Below are positions 24,181 to 33,626 of a stretch of DNA of 64,000 bases, in pieces. Positions within the stretch are counted from its first letter, which is position 1, and every line of letters begins with the position of its first letter. The position numbers were made by a program, and so were the translations under genes. Source of the DNA: Candidatus Paracaedibacteraceae bacterium (GTDB taxonomy: Bacteria; Pseudomonadota; Alphaproteobacteria; Paracaedibacterales; Paracaedibacteraceae); NCBI GenBank assembly GCA_019636035.1, contig JAHBYI010000002.1:1-64000 (forward strand), written 5' to 3'. The notes beneath the pieces are model-generated. The model made no database searches. It was not told the DNA's origin and was given only the letters and a program-made list of their open reading frames with translations.

Positions 24181-26112
24181 CTATTGGCATGATAGGCATT
24201 CTTCATAATTGGTATTTTGAGAGGCTGTTGGGGCATTTTGCTTTTGTGATCCGGCAAATTCAGCTCGTTGGATGGATTTGGATCGACAATAGTAGAGACT
24301 TTTAACTCCTTTTTTCCAGGCTGTCCAGTGGAGCATCAACAGATCCCATTTGTTGATATCTGAATGTAGAAACAGGTTGAGAGATTGACCTTGGCAAATA
24401 TAGGGGGCACGGTCTCCGGCAAACTCAATTAACCAGCGTTGATCGATTTCAAAGGCTGTTTTAAATGTTGATTTTTCATCATCCGTTAGGAAATCAAGAT
24501 GCTGAACTGACCCTTCATGTTCAATGATGGATTGCCAAACGGGTTCTGTGTTTTTATTTTTTTGATCGAGCAGTTGGACAAGATATTTATTTTTAACGAC
24601 AAAGTTTCCGGATAGGGTTTTGTGATTATAGATATTGGCCGGAATCGGTTCGATACAGGCACTTGTCCCGCCGCAGATGATACTGATGGATGCGGTTGGG
24701 GCAATGGCAAGTTTGTGGCTGAACCGTGTTTGAAAACCAAACTCTTCGGCATCGGGGCAAGATCCTCGTTCTTGAGCAAGGGTGACTGCTGCGGCATCCG
24801 CTGCTCTTTTTATCTGTTTAAAGATTCTATAGTTCCATGATTTAGCAAGGGCACTTTCAAAAGGAATATTCTTGGCCTGTAAGAGTGAATGAAATCCCAT
24901 GACGCCTAAGCCGATAGATCGTTCGCGCATAGCAGAATACTTGGCTGATTCCATGGTGTTGGGGGCATGGTCAATGAAATCTTGTAAGACATTGTCAAGG
25001 AATCTAAGAATATCTTCGATGATGAGGGGGTGATCATGCCATTCATCCCATGTTTCTGCATTTAACGATGATAAGCAGCAAACAGCTGTCCGATCATTTC
25101 CCAAATGGTCAATTCCTGTGGGGAGTAAGATCTCGCTGCACAAGTTGGACATTTTGACGGAGAGCCCCAGGCGTTTGAGGTGGGGAGCAAGCTTCTTATT
25201 GGCGGTGTCTGTAAAGATTAAATAGGGCTCACCCGTTTGTAAGCGTGTTTCAAGGATCTTTTGAAAGAGTTGACGGGCATTGATACTTCTGATGGGTTTA
25301 TTGGTTTTGGGGCTCAATAAATCAAAGGGAGTATCGTCCATGACGGCTTGCATAAAGGTATCTGTAATATTGATTCCGTGGTGTAAATTCAAACTTTTGC
25401 GGTTAAAATCACCCGATGGCTTTCTGATATCGAGGAATTCCTCAATTTCAGGATGGTGAATATCTAGGTAAACCGCTGCAGACCCGCGACGCAGAGATCC
25501 TTGGCTAATGGCGAGGGTTAAGGAATCCATGACGCGAATAAAGGGAATAATGCCGGATGATTTGCCGGCCTTGCCAACAGATTCGCCGAGACCACGAATA
25601 TTGCCCCAATAGGTACCAATGCCACCACCGTTTGATGCCAGGAAAACATTTTCAACCCATTTATCAACAATGCTTTCAAGGTCATCATTAATTGCATTTA
25701 AAAAGCAAGAGATAGGAAGACCACGGTTAGCACCGCCATTTGAGAGAATTGGCGTCGCTGGCATGAACCATAGTTTGGACATATAGTCATAAATCCGTTG
25801 AGCATGGTGCACATCATCGGCATACGCACAGGCAACCCGTGCAAATAGATCTTGGTAGGATTCTCCTTCTAAAAGATACCGATCATCTAGCGTTGCTTTG
25901 CCAAAATCGGTTAGTAAATCATCTCGAGAGGGATCGGTGGTTATTGCTGTTGGTGAAATCTTTTGAAAGGCTGTTTTGCTGGCTTTTTTGCGATAGAGGT
26001 CGCGTTCTTCAGTGTTTGTTGGGAATGTTACTAAATTCGTTTCTGTTGTGAAAGGAACTAAGTTTCCATGATGATCAAAATCATATGATAATGTTTGTTT
26101 GCTTGCTAGCAT
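24181..26112 (-). CDS. nrdA: Ribonucleotide reductase class Ia large subunit
   Basis: The catalytic R1 subunit, 643 residues, reduces ribonucleoside diphosphates. Typical blocks include SNLCSEILLPT with an active-site cysteine, and the C-terminal ECLSCQ pair that shuttles electrons from thioredoxin or glutaredoxin. The N-terminal ATP-cone is short or absent: the protein is about 120 residues shorter than E. coli NrdA, so overall allosteric activity control may be missing. The ATG at 26112 follows GAGGGT. The gene is headed by a cobalamin riboswitch (26222-26398) and faces trxB, which could supply reducing power. Confidence 0.95.
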   Translation of the reverse strand: MLASKQTLSYDFDHHGNLVPFTTETNLVTFPTNTEERDLYRKKASKTAFQKISPTAITTDPSRDDLLTDFGKATLDDRYLLEGESYQDLFARVACAYADDVHHAQRIYDYMSKLWFMPATPILSNGGANRGLPISCFLNAINDDLESIVDKWVENVFLASNGGGIGTYWGNIRGLGESVGKAGKSSGIIPFIRVMDSLTLAISQGSLRRGSAAVYLDIHHPEIEEFLDIRKPSGDFNRKSLNLHHGINITDTFMQAVMDDTPFDLLSPKTNKPIRSINARQLFQKILETRLQTGEPYLIFTDTANKKLAPHLKRLGLSVKMSNLCSEILLPTGIDHLGNDRTAVCCLSSLNAETWDEWHDHPLIIEDILRFLDNVLQDFIDHAPNTMESAKYSAMRERSIGLGVMGFHSLLQAKNIPFESALAKSWNYRIFKQIKRAADAAAVTLAQERGSCPDAEEFGFQTRFSHKLAIAPTASISIICGGTSACIEPIPANIYNHKTLSGNFVVKNKYLVQLLDQKNKNTEPVWQSIIEHEGSVQHLDFLTDDEKSTFKTAFEIDQRWLIEFAGDRAPYICQGQSLNLFLHSDINKWDLLMLHWTAWKKGVKSLYYCRSKSIQRAEFAGSQKQNAPTASQNTNYEECLSCQ

Positions 26113-26221
26113 AGTACCCTCATAAAGTTATAAGGGCTAGGTTTATGGGGAAAGTAGAGGAACAGGCAACCATTCTTCTGGCTTTCAACCGGTGCACCCC
26201 GCCCGATGTTTAGCGTATCTG

Positions 26222-26398
26222 TGATCAGTGGCAAGTCTCCTGGCTTGTGGAAACAAAATCGTCTTCCCAGTACCTATTTTATGTACCAGTGACAGTATGA
26301 TTTTGCCTTTGACCACATACAGTTGCGGGGGCAGCTTTGGCTTTTCACCAAATTCCTTTTTAAGAACTAAGATTAGTTCACCATAGGATCTATCTCCA
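26222..26398 (-). ncRNA. Cobalamin (B12) riboswitch upstream of nrdAB
   Basis: In the minus-strand transcript the conserved core blocks appear in order: GGTGAAAAGCC, then GCTGCCCCCGCAACTGT (complement of 26319-26334), then CACTGG, GGGAAGACG, and the B12 box AGCCAGGAGACTTGCC (complement of 26230-26245). These match the cobalamin riboswitch consensus. A following segment with further hairpins leads to the nrdA ribosome-binding site, about 110 bases away. With B12 bound, such RNAs usually shut expression off. The outer boundaries of P1 are approximate. Confidence 0.92.
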
Positions 26399-26494
26399 GA
26401 GTACGAGGTGAATGAGAGATTCGCAAACAAAAAAATCTGTTAAAGTATCGCATTATGCTACACTGAAATTAATTCTTTATTTTCGGGGGTCGTT

Positions 26495-27427
26495 ATGACA
26501 AAAAAAACAAAAGTTCTCATTATTGGGTCGGGGCCAGCGGGGTATACAGCGGCGATTTATGCGGCACGAGCAAACCTGAAACCTGTCCAAGCACTTGGAT
26601 TACAACCGGGTGGTCAGCTGACGATTACGACCGATGTGGAAAATTACCCGGGATTTGCCGATGTGATCCAAGGGCCTTGGCTCATGGAACAGATGCGTTT
26701 GCAGGCTGAGCATGTGGGAACAGAAATGCTCATGGATATAATTGAGTCCGTCGATTTCTCTAACCGCCCCTTTGTATGTAAAACAGATGGTGGTGAGGTT
26801 ATTGAAGCTGAAACCGTGATTATTTCCACAGGGGCTCAGGCGCGCTGGTTGGGAATCCCAACCGAAGATAAATTCCGTGGTTTTGGCGTATCAGCGTGTG
26901 CAACATGCGATGGTTTTTTCTATAGAGACAAAAAAGTTGTTGTTGTTGGCGGGGGGAATTCCGCTGTTGAGGAAGCCATGTATCTTACAAACTTTGCATC
27001 AGAAGTCATTCTTGTTCATCGCCGTGATAGCTTGCGTGCTGAAAAGATTGCCCAAGATCGATTATTTGCGAACCCAAAGATCAAGGTTATTTGGGATAGT
27101 GTGATTGATGAAGTTGTCGGAACTGAGGCTCCCTTGTCTGTCAATGGTGTTAAGTTAAAGAATATCAAGACGAATGACATCACAGACTTAGCTGTGGATG
27201 GTGTATTTGTTGCTATTGGGCACACACCGATGAGTGAGATCTTTAAAGGCCAGGTGGAACTGGATGATGAAGGCTATATTAAAGTTGTGCCAGGAAGTAC
27301 GGCTACTAATATTCCGGGGGTTTTTGCTGCTGGTGATGTGGCAGACAAAGTATTCCGCCAAGCTGTGACCGCGGCCGGACTAGGGTGCATGGCAGCGTTA
27401 GAGGCTGAGCGGTTCCTGCAGCATTAA
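26495..27427 (+). CDS. trxB: Thioredoxin reductase
   Basis: A 310-residue FAD/NADPH enzyme that keeps thioredoxin reduced. The FAD-binding IIGSGPAGYTAAIYAAR is near residues 8-24, the redox CATC at 135-138 (SACATCDGFF), the NADPH-binding GGGNSAVEEA near residue 152, and the C-terminal FAD block GVFAAGDV. It is divergent from nrdAB, the reductase that depends on it, and the B12 riboswitch leader occupies most of the shared spacer. Confidence 0.96.
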   Translation: MTKKTKVLIIGSGPAGYTAAIYAARANLKPVQALGLQPGGQLTITTDVENYPGFADVIQGPWLMEQMRLQAEHVGTEMLMDIIESVDFSNRPFVCKTDGGEVIEAETVIISTGAQARWLGIPTEDKFRGFGVSACATCDGFFYRDKKVVVVGGGNSAVEEAMYLTNFASEVILVHRRDSLRAEKIAQDRLFANPKIKVIWDSVIDEVVGTEAPLSVNGVKLKNIKTNDITDLAVDGVFVAIGHTPMSEIFKGQVELDDEGYIKVVPGSTATNIPGVFAAGDVADKVFRQAVTAAGLGCMAALEAERFLQH

Positions 27428-27483
27428 ATTAACGATCTCTTCGATTTTGCGCATCATATAGTCCTTCCGGCGGAAAGGGAGAT

Positions 27484-27504
27484 AGGGAAAACCATTTTTT
27501 CCCT
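27484..27504 (+). other. Small inverted repeat after trxB
   Basis: AGGGAAAA (27484-27491) pairs with TTTTCCCT (27497-27504). It has U-rich character inside the stem but no tail, so it could be a weak terminator for trxB. Confidence 0.35.
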
Positions 27505-27565
27505 TGGGGTTTTGAGCGTGTCTTATGCTATACTCAAACAAAATTTAATTAACTGAGATTCACTT

Positions 27566-29245
27566 ATGTCTAGCTATCAATATGTATATGTCATGAAAAG
27601 CCTTTCCAAGATCTTTCCGGGAGGGCGTGAAATTCTAAAGGATGTGTGGCTATCCTTTTTCCCCGGAGCAAAAATCGGTATCATTGGGCCAAATGGTGCA
27701 GGTAAGTCGACCTTGCTTAAAATTATGGCTGGCATTGATAAAGAATTTAATGGTGAAGCTTGGGCGGCTGATGGGGTTAAAGTTGGTTATCTTGAGCAGG
27801 AACCACACTTGGATGAGTCGATGACAGTCATGGAAAATATCATGTCCGGTTTGGGCGAGATTAAGGATTTGATGGATCGTTTCGATGCAGTAAATACTAA
27901 ATTTGCCGAAGAAATGACTGATGATGAAATGAATGCCCTGATTGCAGAGCAAGCCGAACTTCAAGAAAAAATTGATGCAGCTGATGCTTGGGATTTGGGT
28001 CGTAAGATCGAAATTGCCATGGATGCTTTGCGTTGCCCTCCGGCTGATTCTGATGTGACAAAACTATCGGGAGGGGAACGTCGCCGTGTTGCTTTGTGTC
28101 GTTTGTTGATGCAAAAGCCCGACATGTTGTTGCTCGATGAGCCAACCAACCACTTGGATGCGGAATCTGTGGCATGGCTGGAACGCTATTTACAAGATTA
28201 CCCGGGGACTGTCGTTCTGATCACCCACGATCGCTATTTCTTGGATAATGTTGTCGGTTGGATCTTGGAGCTTGACCGCGGGCAAGGAATTCCTTATGAG
28301 GGAAATTATTCCAGCTGGTTGGAGCAAAAGCGTAAACGGTTAGAAGTTGAGCAAAAGCAAGAAACGAGCCGTCAAAAACAATTGGCGCGCGAGTTAGAGT
28401 GGATTCGCCAATCACCGAAAGCCCGTCAGGCAAAAAGCAAGGCGCGTATTCAGTCTTATGAAACATTGCTGGCTCAAGATTATGACCAAGGTAAGGGCGA
28501 TGGAGCCATTGTTATTCCGGCCGGCCCTCGCTTAGGTGATACAGTGATCAAGGCGAGTGGTTTGAATAAAGCCTTTGGGGATCGTTTGTTGATTGAAGGT
28601 CTGGACTTTAACTTACCGCGTGGTGGGATTGTCGGCGTTATTGGGGCAAACGGTGCAGGTAAGTCTACCTTATTTAAGATGATTACAGGTGTCGAGAATC
28701 CTGATTCAGGAGACATCAAGATTGGTGAGACGGTTGTTCTTGGCTATGTTGATCAATCGCGCGATTCATTAGATAGCAATAAAACAATTTGGGAAGAAAT
28801 TTCCAAAGGCCATGATGAAATCCAATTGGGTAAGAATAAAATCCCAAGCCGTGCCTATTGTGCCATGTTTAACTTTAAGGGCGGTGATCAACAAAAGAAA
28901 GTTGGTCAATTGTCGGGTGGTGAGCGTAACCGTGTCCACCTGGCCAATATGCTTAAGTCTGGTGCGAATGTTTTGATGTTGGACGAACCAACTAACGATT
29001 TGGATGTGGAAACGTTACGTTCTTTAGAAGAAGCATTACTCGATTTTGCCGGATGTGCCATTGTGATTACCCACGATCGCTTTTTCTTGGATCGTATTGC
29101 AACACACATCTTAGCTTTTGAAGGCGATAGCCATGTGGAATGGTTTGAAGGAAACTATCAATCCTATGAAGAAGACCGTCGTCGTCGACTTGGCGTTGCT
29201 GCTGATCAACCGCAACGCATTAAGTATAAGCCTTTGGTGCGATAA
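27566..29245 (+). CDS. ettA: ABC-F translational throttle protein EttA
   Basis: A 559-residue ABC-F protein that binds the ribosomal E site and gates elongation by the ADP/ATP ratio. Two ATPase domains: Walker [10 protein letters not shown] at 41-49 and GANGAGKST near 361-369, signatures [13 protein letters not shown] and [12 protein letters not shown], Walker [12 protein letters not shown] and [11 protein letters not shown]. The EttA-type arm insert lies in the first domain (near residues 95-140). Length and start are those of the EttA subgroup. A palindromic repeat starts 3 bases after the stop. Confidence 0.95.
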   Translation: MSSYQYVYVMKSLSKIFPGGREILKDVWLSFFPGAKIGIIGPNGAGKSTLLKIMAGIDKEFNGEAWAADGVKVGYLEQEPHLDESMTVMENIMSGLGEIKDLMDRFDAVNTKFAEEMTDDEMNALIAEQAELQEKIDAADAWDLGRKIEIAMDALRCPPADSDVTKLSGGERRRVALCRLLMQKPDMLLLDEPTNHLDAESVAWLERYLQDYPGTVVLITHDRYFLDNVVGWILELDRGQGIPYEGNYSSWLEQKRKRLEVEQKQETSRQKQLARELEWIRQSPKARQAKSKARIQSYETLLAQDYDQGKGDGAIVIPAGPRLGDTVIKASGLNKAFGDRLLIEGLDFNLPRGGIVGVIGANGAGKSTLFKMITGVENPDSGDIKIGETVVLGYVDQSRDSLDSNKTIWEEISKGHDEIQLGKNKIPSRAYCAMFNFKGGDQQKKVGQLSGGERNRVHLANMLKSGANVLMLDEPTNDLDVETLRSLEEALLDFAGCAIVITHDRFFLDRIATHILAFEGDSHVEWFEGNYQSYEEDRRRRLGVAADQPQRIKYKPLVR

Positions 29246-29247
29246 CT

Positions 29248-29306
29248 ATAGCTGAACCATTAAATTAGCTATGCGTTGCAGCGTCTCTCGTGTACTAACT
29301 GTACAC
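29248..29306 (+). repeat. Dispersed hairpin repeat, copy 1 (after ettA)
   Basis: The element begins 3 bases past the ettA stop. ATAGCT (29248-29253) pairs with AGCTAT (29267-29272), then a 39-base block (29268-29306) is identical to 54410-54448. It ends in the hairpin GTGTAC-TAACT-GTACAC. The other copy has a C-G pair where this one has T-A in the first stem (compensatory change). The 3' part seen in copy 2 is missing or degraded here. Confidence 0.8.
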
Positions 29307-29329
29307 ATTGAATTAACTTATGTTCATCT

Positions 29330-29358
29330 GGACTGGTAAGCTTTTGCTTTTCCAGTCC
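29330..29358 (+). terminator. Hairpin downstream of ettA
   Basis: GGACTGG (29330-29336) pairs with CCAGTCC (29352-29358), with inner AAGC/GCTT pairing. An A/T-rich tail without a clean T-run follows. It is a possible terminator for the transcript running through the repeat. Confidence 0.4.
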
Positions 29359-29402
29359 GAAATATTTATATGCCCAAAGACCGGTTAAAATGATTTAAAA
29401 CG

Positions 29403-29472
29403 ATCCGACTAATTCGAACACTGTTTCGGAATAGTTGTGACTAATCCGAAATGGTGTTCGGATTAGTCGGAT
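29403..29472. repeat. Long imperfect inverted repeat between ettA and rhodanese genes
   Basis: Two 28-base arms, 29403-29430 and 29445-29472, pair at 25 of 28 positions around a 14-base loop. The arms begin ATCCGACTAAT and end ATTAGTCGGAT. It lies 7 bases beyond the stop of the minus-strand rhodanese gene and converges with ettA. No T-tract follows on either strand, so it is more like a palindromic repeat or a bidirectional structured end than a standard terminator. Confidence 0.8.
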
Positions 29473-29479
29473 GGGCTCT

Positions 29480-29779
29480 TCATTCCCAGGCTAGGATCCC
29501 GCCTTCCAGATTATAGGCCTCAACGTCAGAATGTTCTTGGCTGAAAAAGAAGCAGGCGCGGGCACTGCGGGCACCGGATCGGCAGATAAAGATTACTTTT
29601 TTGCCGTGTTCGAAAGGGACTTCGCTTGGGTAAAATGAGCTTAACGGATAGAGGATCGAGCCAGGAACGGACTTTTCTGCGTATTCATTTTCTTCGCGCA
29701 CATCAATAAGAATTGCTTCTCCGGATGACAGCCACTGCTTGGCTGTTGCGACATCGACGGTCTTAATCAAATCTGTCAT
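29480..29779 (-). CDS. Single-domain rhodanese-like protein
   Basis: A 99-residue rhodanese domain, likely a sulfurtransferase moving sulfane sulfur to an acceptor such as cyanide or a thiol. The catalytic cysteine is Cys66 in the loop CRSGARS, and DVREENEY near residue 26 is the conserved first motif. No signal peptide is present, unlike PspE, so it is a cytoplasmic GlpE-like type. It follows the GT2 gene by about 10 bp on the same strand. Confidence 0.92.
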   Translation of the reverse strand: MTDLIKTVDVATAKQWLSSGEAILIDVREENEYAEKSVPGSILYPLSSFYPSEVPFEHGKKVIFICRSGARSARACFFFSQEHSDVEAYNLEGGILAWE

Positions 29780-29789
29780 TTTTCATTCC

Positions 29790-30695
29790 CTAACTTTTAT
29801 TTAAATAGAACAACTTTTTGATCTCACGCTTTGTTGAGCTAATGGAACCCAGAATAATCCCTGTAAAAAGATTGAGAGCTGCAATCACAAAAATACCTGT
29901 AACGACAATCAATGTTGGCATTTTGGGAACTAAGCCTGATTCAAGGTATTGGCTCAGAATGGGAATAAATAATCCCGTGCCAACGATGGCAAAGAATAAG
30001 GAGATCATGCCAAACAGGTAGAAGGGACGAACTTCCTTAAGAAGGGATAGAATACGCCATAAAATCTTGAAACCATCTTTGACGGTACTCAGTTTACTGT
30101 GTGTTCCTTCAAAGCGTTCATGAAAGGGAGTCGGTATTTCAGCGCACGGTAAGTTAAGCTCTAAACTGTGAATGCTGATCTCTGATTCAATGTCAAACCC
30201 GCGAGTCAGTGCCGGGAACGATTTAACAAAGCGTTTGCTGAACACACGATAACCAGAAAAAATATCAGAAAACTTTCCGCCAAAACAGAGTTTCAAAATG
30301 AGGTTAAAGATCTTATTACCAAAGGCATGCCCTGCTCGATGAACTCCCTTGGAATCATCACGAGTTCCCACAACCATATCCAGATTATTTTCTTTAAGAA
30401 GATTAATCATCTTAGGGGCAGATGGAATATCATAACTGCCATCTCCGTCAATCATCAGATAAATATCAGCCTCAATATCTGAGAACATCCGTCTGACAAC
30501 ATTACCTTTTCCTTGTAGCGGTTCAAACCGAACAATTGCACCTGCCTTGGTTGCAGCCTCTGTTGTCTTGTCTGTTGAATTGTTGTCATAAACATAGATT
30601 TCCGCATCCGGCAGTGTTTTTTGAAATTCTTTTACAACCGAAGGAATCGCTGCTTCTTCATTATAACAAGGGATTAGAACGGCAAGTTTCATCAT
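29790..30695 (-). CDS. Family 2 glycosyltransferase (DPM-like, membrane-anchored)
   Basis: A 301-residue GT-A enzyme resembling polyprenyl-phosphate mannosyl/glucosyltransferases. The N-terminal LIPCYNEEAAIPSV, the DNNSTDKT turn and the DGDGSYD metal/nucleotide motif (83-89) mark the catalytic domain. Two membrane helices lie at about residues 225-250 and 258-285. It should load a sugar on undecaprenyl phosphate at the inner membrane. Its ATG overlaps the stop of the upstream GT-C-like membrane protein gene (ATGA), so the pair probably works together: one makes the lipid-linked sugar and the other transfers it. Confidence 0.88.
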   Translation of the reverse strand: MMKLAVLIPCYNEEAAIPSVVKEFQKTLPDAEIYVYDNNSTDKTTEAATKAGAIVRFEPLQGKGNVVRRMFSDIEADIYLMIDGDGSYDIPSAPKMINLLKENNLDMVVGTRDDSKGVHRAGHAFGNKIFNLILKLCFGGKFSDIFSGYRVFSKRFVKSFPALTRGFDIESEISIHSLELNLPCAEIPTPFHERFEGTHSKLSTVKDGFKILWRILSLLKEVRPFYLFGMISLFFAIVGTGLFIPILSQYLESGLVPKMPTLIVVTGIFVIAALNLFTGIILGSISSTKREIKKLFYLNKS

Positions 30696-32110
30696 GATTT
30701 TCTTTTTAATAGAGAGGGGATATAAAGAAGGTTAAGCCCAAGGATCAAAATCCCAGGCCACATGGATATAGCATAGCGCATCAAACCTGCCTGGGTTAAG
30801 GCAATCAAAAGGTATGTGCCATTAATGGCAATGGATATAAATGCTATGTATAGCTGCGTATTATTAAGTCTTGATGGTATAAAGACAATGAGAAATGCCT
30901 GAGCCAGGGAATAAGCCATCAGCATGATCATGGCATACCTGACGATAGTGAGTAGAAGAGATGGAATAATATGTTGATTTTGAATGATTGCCTGGGCATA
31001 GGGTGTGGCTAATATCTGAGGGGAGTTTATTATCTTTGAAATTTTTGCTTGTTCCGTAGCTGTATTGAGATCCCATAAACACCAAAGTGCAGAGAAATTA
31101 AGAAGGACATCACTGGCGTAAACTTCCGGTTTAGCTTTAATAATTTCAATTGCCCGGCTCATCAGGTAGTTATCTTCAGATGTTTGATAGAGGCCATTTG
31201 TATCAAGCTCAAGGAGTTTTCTGTGTTCCGGATAAGATAAAGCCTGGTAACGGCTGTAATCATAGGCTGGCGCAAGGATCTTGAATTTTACAGGGGATAT
31301 CGATAGGGTCTGATTTAATTCACGTATTGGTTTAAAGAGATCACGCATCATTTTTGCGGATTGTGGTGATGTCGTCTTAACACTTTCATCAGCAAACATG
31401 ATGGCCTTGCCGTACAAATTATGCCCTAAAAAAGACTGGGTTTTAAATTCGCCATGTTTTACATAATATAAACTTGCTGCCACTGTTAAGACACTAACAA
31501 TTGAGAGAAGGCTTGTGGCAATTGTCTGTACACCAATTTTCCGGGTTCGCCATAGGCTTATCAGTAAGATAACCAGCGCGACGATGAGTGGGTAATTGCT
31601 AGGTCGAATTCCTGCGCCCGTTGCAACAAGGATCGCAGCACAGACCAGGTTTGTGGGGTTTCCAGTGCAAAGATAGCGGGCAATCACAGCCAAAACGCCA
31701 CATAACACAGATACAGACAAAGATTCAGTCAGGACTTGAAGATGGAATTTAAAAATAGCCGGGTTCAGGATTAAAGCTGCAAATAAAAGCCAGCTCATTA
31801 TTTTCTTGTTGAATAGCAGCCTTACATTGGCACAAAGGCTGCTGACAGCAATGCTGTAGATGATAAGTTGGATGATCGGAACGACGTCGTATGTTTTAAA
31901 GACAAAATTAACAGCAGCAAGAAAAGCCGGGTAAAAAGCGGTTCTGCTGGGGGCGAATAAAATGTACCCGGGTGAATCTGGGGACATGAAGTCATAATTA
32001 ACTGTCCCAGGGATAACCCAACTTACCAGATAGGGGAACGTGAAATATAAAAGACAATTAATAACAACAGCCAAGGGCAGAAAATATTTTATTTGTTCGC
32101 GAGCATGCAT
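30692..32110 (-). CDS. Polytopic membrane protein, probable GT-C glycosyltransferase
   Basis: A 472-residue membrane protein with about 10-12 hydrophobic helices. The first long periplasmic loop contains MSPDSPGYILFAPSRTAFYP, with acidic residues (D, D) in the position of the GT-C/ArnT-type catalytic loop. I assign the fold from topology and from translational coupling to the DPM-like GT2 gene. The sugar acceptor is unknown; lipid A, LPS core or a secreted glycan are possible. It starts 6 bp after the AMP nucleosidase gene ends. Confidence 0.65.
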   Translation of the reverse strand: MHAREQIKYFLPLAVVINCLLYFTFPYLVSWVIPGTVNYDFMSPDSPGYILFAPSRTAFYPAFLAAVNFVFKTYDVVPIIQLIIYSIAVSSLCANVRLLFNKKIMSWLLFAALILNPAIFKFHLQVLTESLSVSVLCGVLAVIARYLCTGNPTNLVCAAILVATGAGIRPSNYPLIVALVILLISLWRTRKIGVQTIATSLLSIVSVLTVAASLYYVKHGEFKTQSFLGHNLYGKAIMFADESVKTTSPQSAKMMRDLFKPIRELNQTLSISPVKFKILAPAYDYSRYQALSYPEHRKLLELDTNGLYQTSEDNYLMSRAIEIIKAKPEVYASDVLLNFSALWCLWDLNTATEQAKISKIINSPQILATPYAQAIIQNQHIIPSLLLTIVRYAMIMLMAYSLAQAFLIVFIPSRLNNTQLYIAFISIAINGTYLLIALTQAGLMRYAISMWPGILILGLNLLYIPSLLKRKS

Positions 32111-32116
32111 GTTTAT

Positions 32117-33610
32117 TTACCTAAAGGGCGGTTCATCAAAACCGCGTAGTTTTCTTGAGTGCAGGTTATCTACACCATTTTCTCGGAGTATTCTGACGGT
32201 TTCTAAGCCAACTTGCAAGTGCTGTGTGACGCGATCTCGGTAAAACTGGTTGGCCATGCCACGGAGTTTGAGTTCACCATGAATAGGTTTGTCAGAGACG
32301 CATAATAATGTGCCGTAGGGTACGCGGAACCGAAATCCATTAGCTGCAATCGTTGCTGATTCCATATCCAGGGCGATGGCACGGCTCATACGAAATTCTT
32401 CATAGAGCTTTTTGGTGCGAAGTTCCCAGTTGCGATCGTCAGTTGAAATGACAGTGCCTGTGCGCATGCTGTGTTTGACTTCACGCCCTTTCTTCTTTCC
32501 GATGTTTTCAGCTGCTTGCTGTAGGGCAACTTGAACTTCGGCAATGGGAGGGACGGGAACCCAGATTGGCAAATCATTGTCCAAAACATGATCATCTCGA
32601 ACATAGCCATGAGCAAGAACATAATCTCCGAGGATCTGCGTTTGCCGAAGGCCTGCACAGTGACCGACCATTAACCAGCAGTGGGGGCGCAAAACAGCTA
32701 AGTGATCTGTAATGTTTTTGGCATTGCTGGGGCCAACGCCAATGTTAATAAAGGTAATCCCCATACCATCTTTACGTTTCAAATGATAGGCTGGCATCTG
32801 GGGTAAGGAAAGGGTAGCCGGGATGTCTTTTTCGGTCTTGCAAGATATGCCACCCGGCAGAATGAGTTCTGTATACTCTTTATCTTTTTTTATTGTATCG
32901 AGGCTGAATTTGATAAATTCATCAGCATATCGTTGATAGTTCGTTAGTAGGATAAAACCTTGGAAATGCTCAGGGATTGTTGCTGTATAATGATGTAAGC
33001 GGTGGAGTGAGTAATCCACGCGTTCCCCTGTAAAAATACTGATCGGTTTAATCATCCCTTGGGGTTTGTGGCTGCAATTGGCAATATCATCATCAATATT
33101 GGCAAGGTTTGGCAAAATGAACCCGGATTCTGTTTGCCAGAGTTCACCTAGATCAATGGTTTTTGTGCTTTTAAACTCGCTCGAAGAATCAATGGCAAAG
33201 GGCAGGGGGATTGGCCATGAGCTATTCCCAACGAAAACAGGAACCTGATGGCGTTCGATCAAGAGGGCGATTTGCTCTGTATAATAGGCTTTAAAGAGGT
33301 CGGGTCGTGTCAATGTTCCGCCGTAAATACCGGGTTCACTGACAACACCGTAGGCAAGTCTGCCATCAAGATTTAATTCCTTGCGCCCCACTTTAATGCC
33401 GAGGAAAGGGTAATTTGCCTCTTGAGTTTTGGGAAAATTATCTTTGTTTTGATCTTCCAGAAAATGTCCAAAGGCCTCTCGTATCTTGGCGATATTCTCA
33501 TCATAAAGTTGGCAGATATAATCAACGGCAGCCGCTGCATCTGTAAATTTTTTGAGGTTACTAACTGCATAGAACGGTGTAAATCCGTTAGCATCTCTTT
33601 GATGTATCAT
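32117..33610 (-). CDS. amn: AMP nucleosidase
   Basis: A 497-residue enzyme that hydrolyses AMP to adenine and ribose 5-phosphate, controlling adenylate pools. The N-terminal AMP-nucleosidase domain is followed by a phosphorylase-like catalytic domain with MGITFINIGVGPSNAKNITDHLA and the conserved ALDMESATIAANGFRF block, where Glu and Asp bind the substrate. Length agrees with E. coli Amn (484). It lies 16 bp from ftsY on the same strand. Confidence 0.94.
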   Translation of the reverse strand: MIHQRDANGFTPFYAVSNLKKFTDAAAAVDYICQLYDENIAKIREAFGHFLEDQNKDNFPKTQEANYPFLGIKVGRKELNLDGRLAYGVVSEPGIYGGTLTRPDLFKAYYTEQIALLIERHQVPVFVGNSSWPIPLPFAIDSSSEFKSTKTIDLGELWQTESGFILPNLANIDDDIANCSHKPQGMIKPISIFTGERVDYSLHRLHHYTATIPEHFQGFILLTNYQRYADEFIKFSLDTIKKDKEYTELILPGGISCKTEKDIPATLSLPQMPAYHLKRKDGMGITFINIGVGPSNAKNITDHLAVLRPHCWLMVGHCAGLRQTQILGDYVLAHGYVRDDHVLDNDLPIWVPVPPIAEVQVALQQAAENIGKKKGREVKHSMRTGTVISTDDRNWELRTKKLYEEFRMSRAIALDMESATIAANGFRFRVPYGTLLCVSDKPIHGELKLRGMANQFYRDRVTQHLQVGLETVRILRENGVDNLHSRKLRGFDEPPFR

Positions 33611-33626
33611 GTATTTTAGATAAATT

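Noticed and set aside
27650..28175. Overlapping antisense frames within ettA
   Set aside because: They are antisense to a well-conserved protein and have no start signals or family features.
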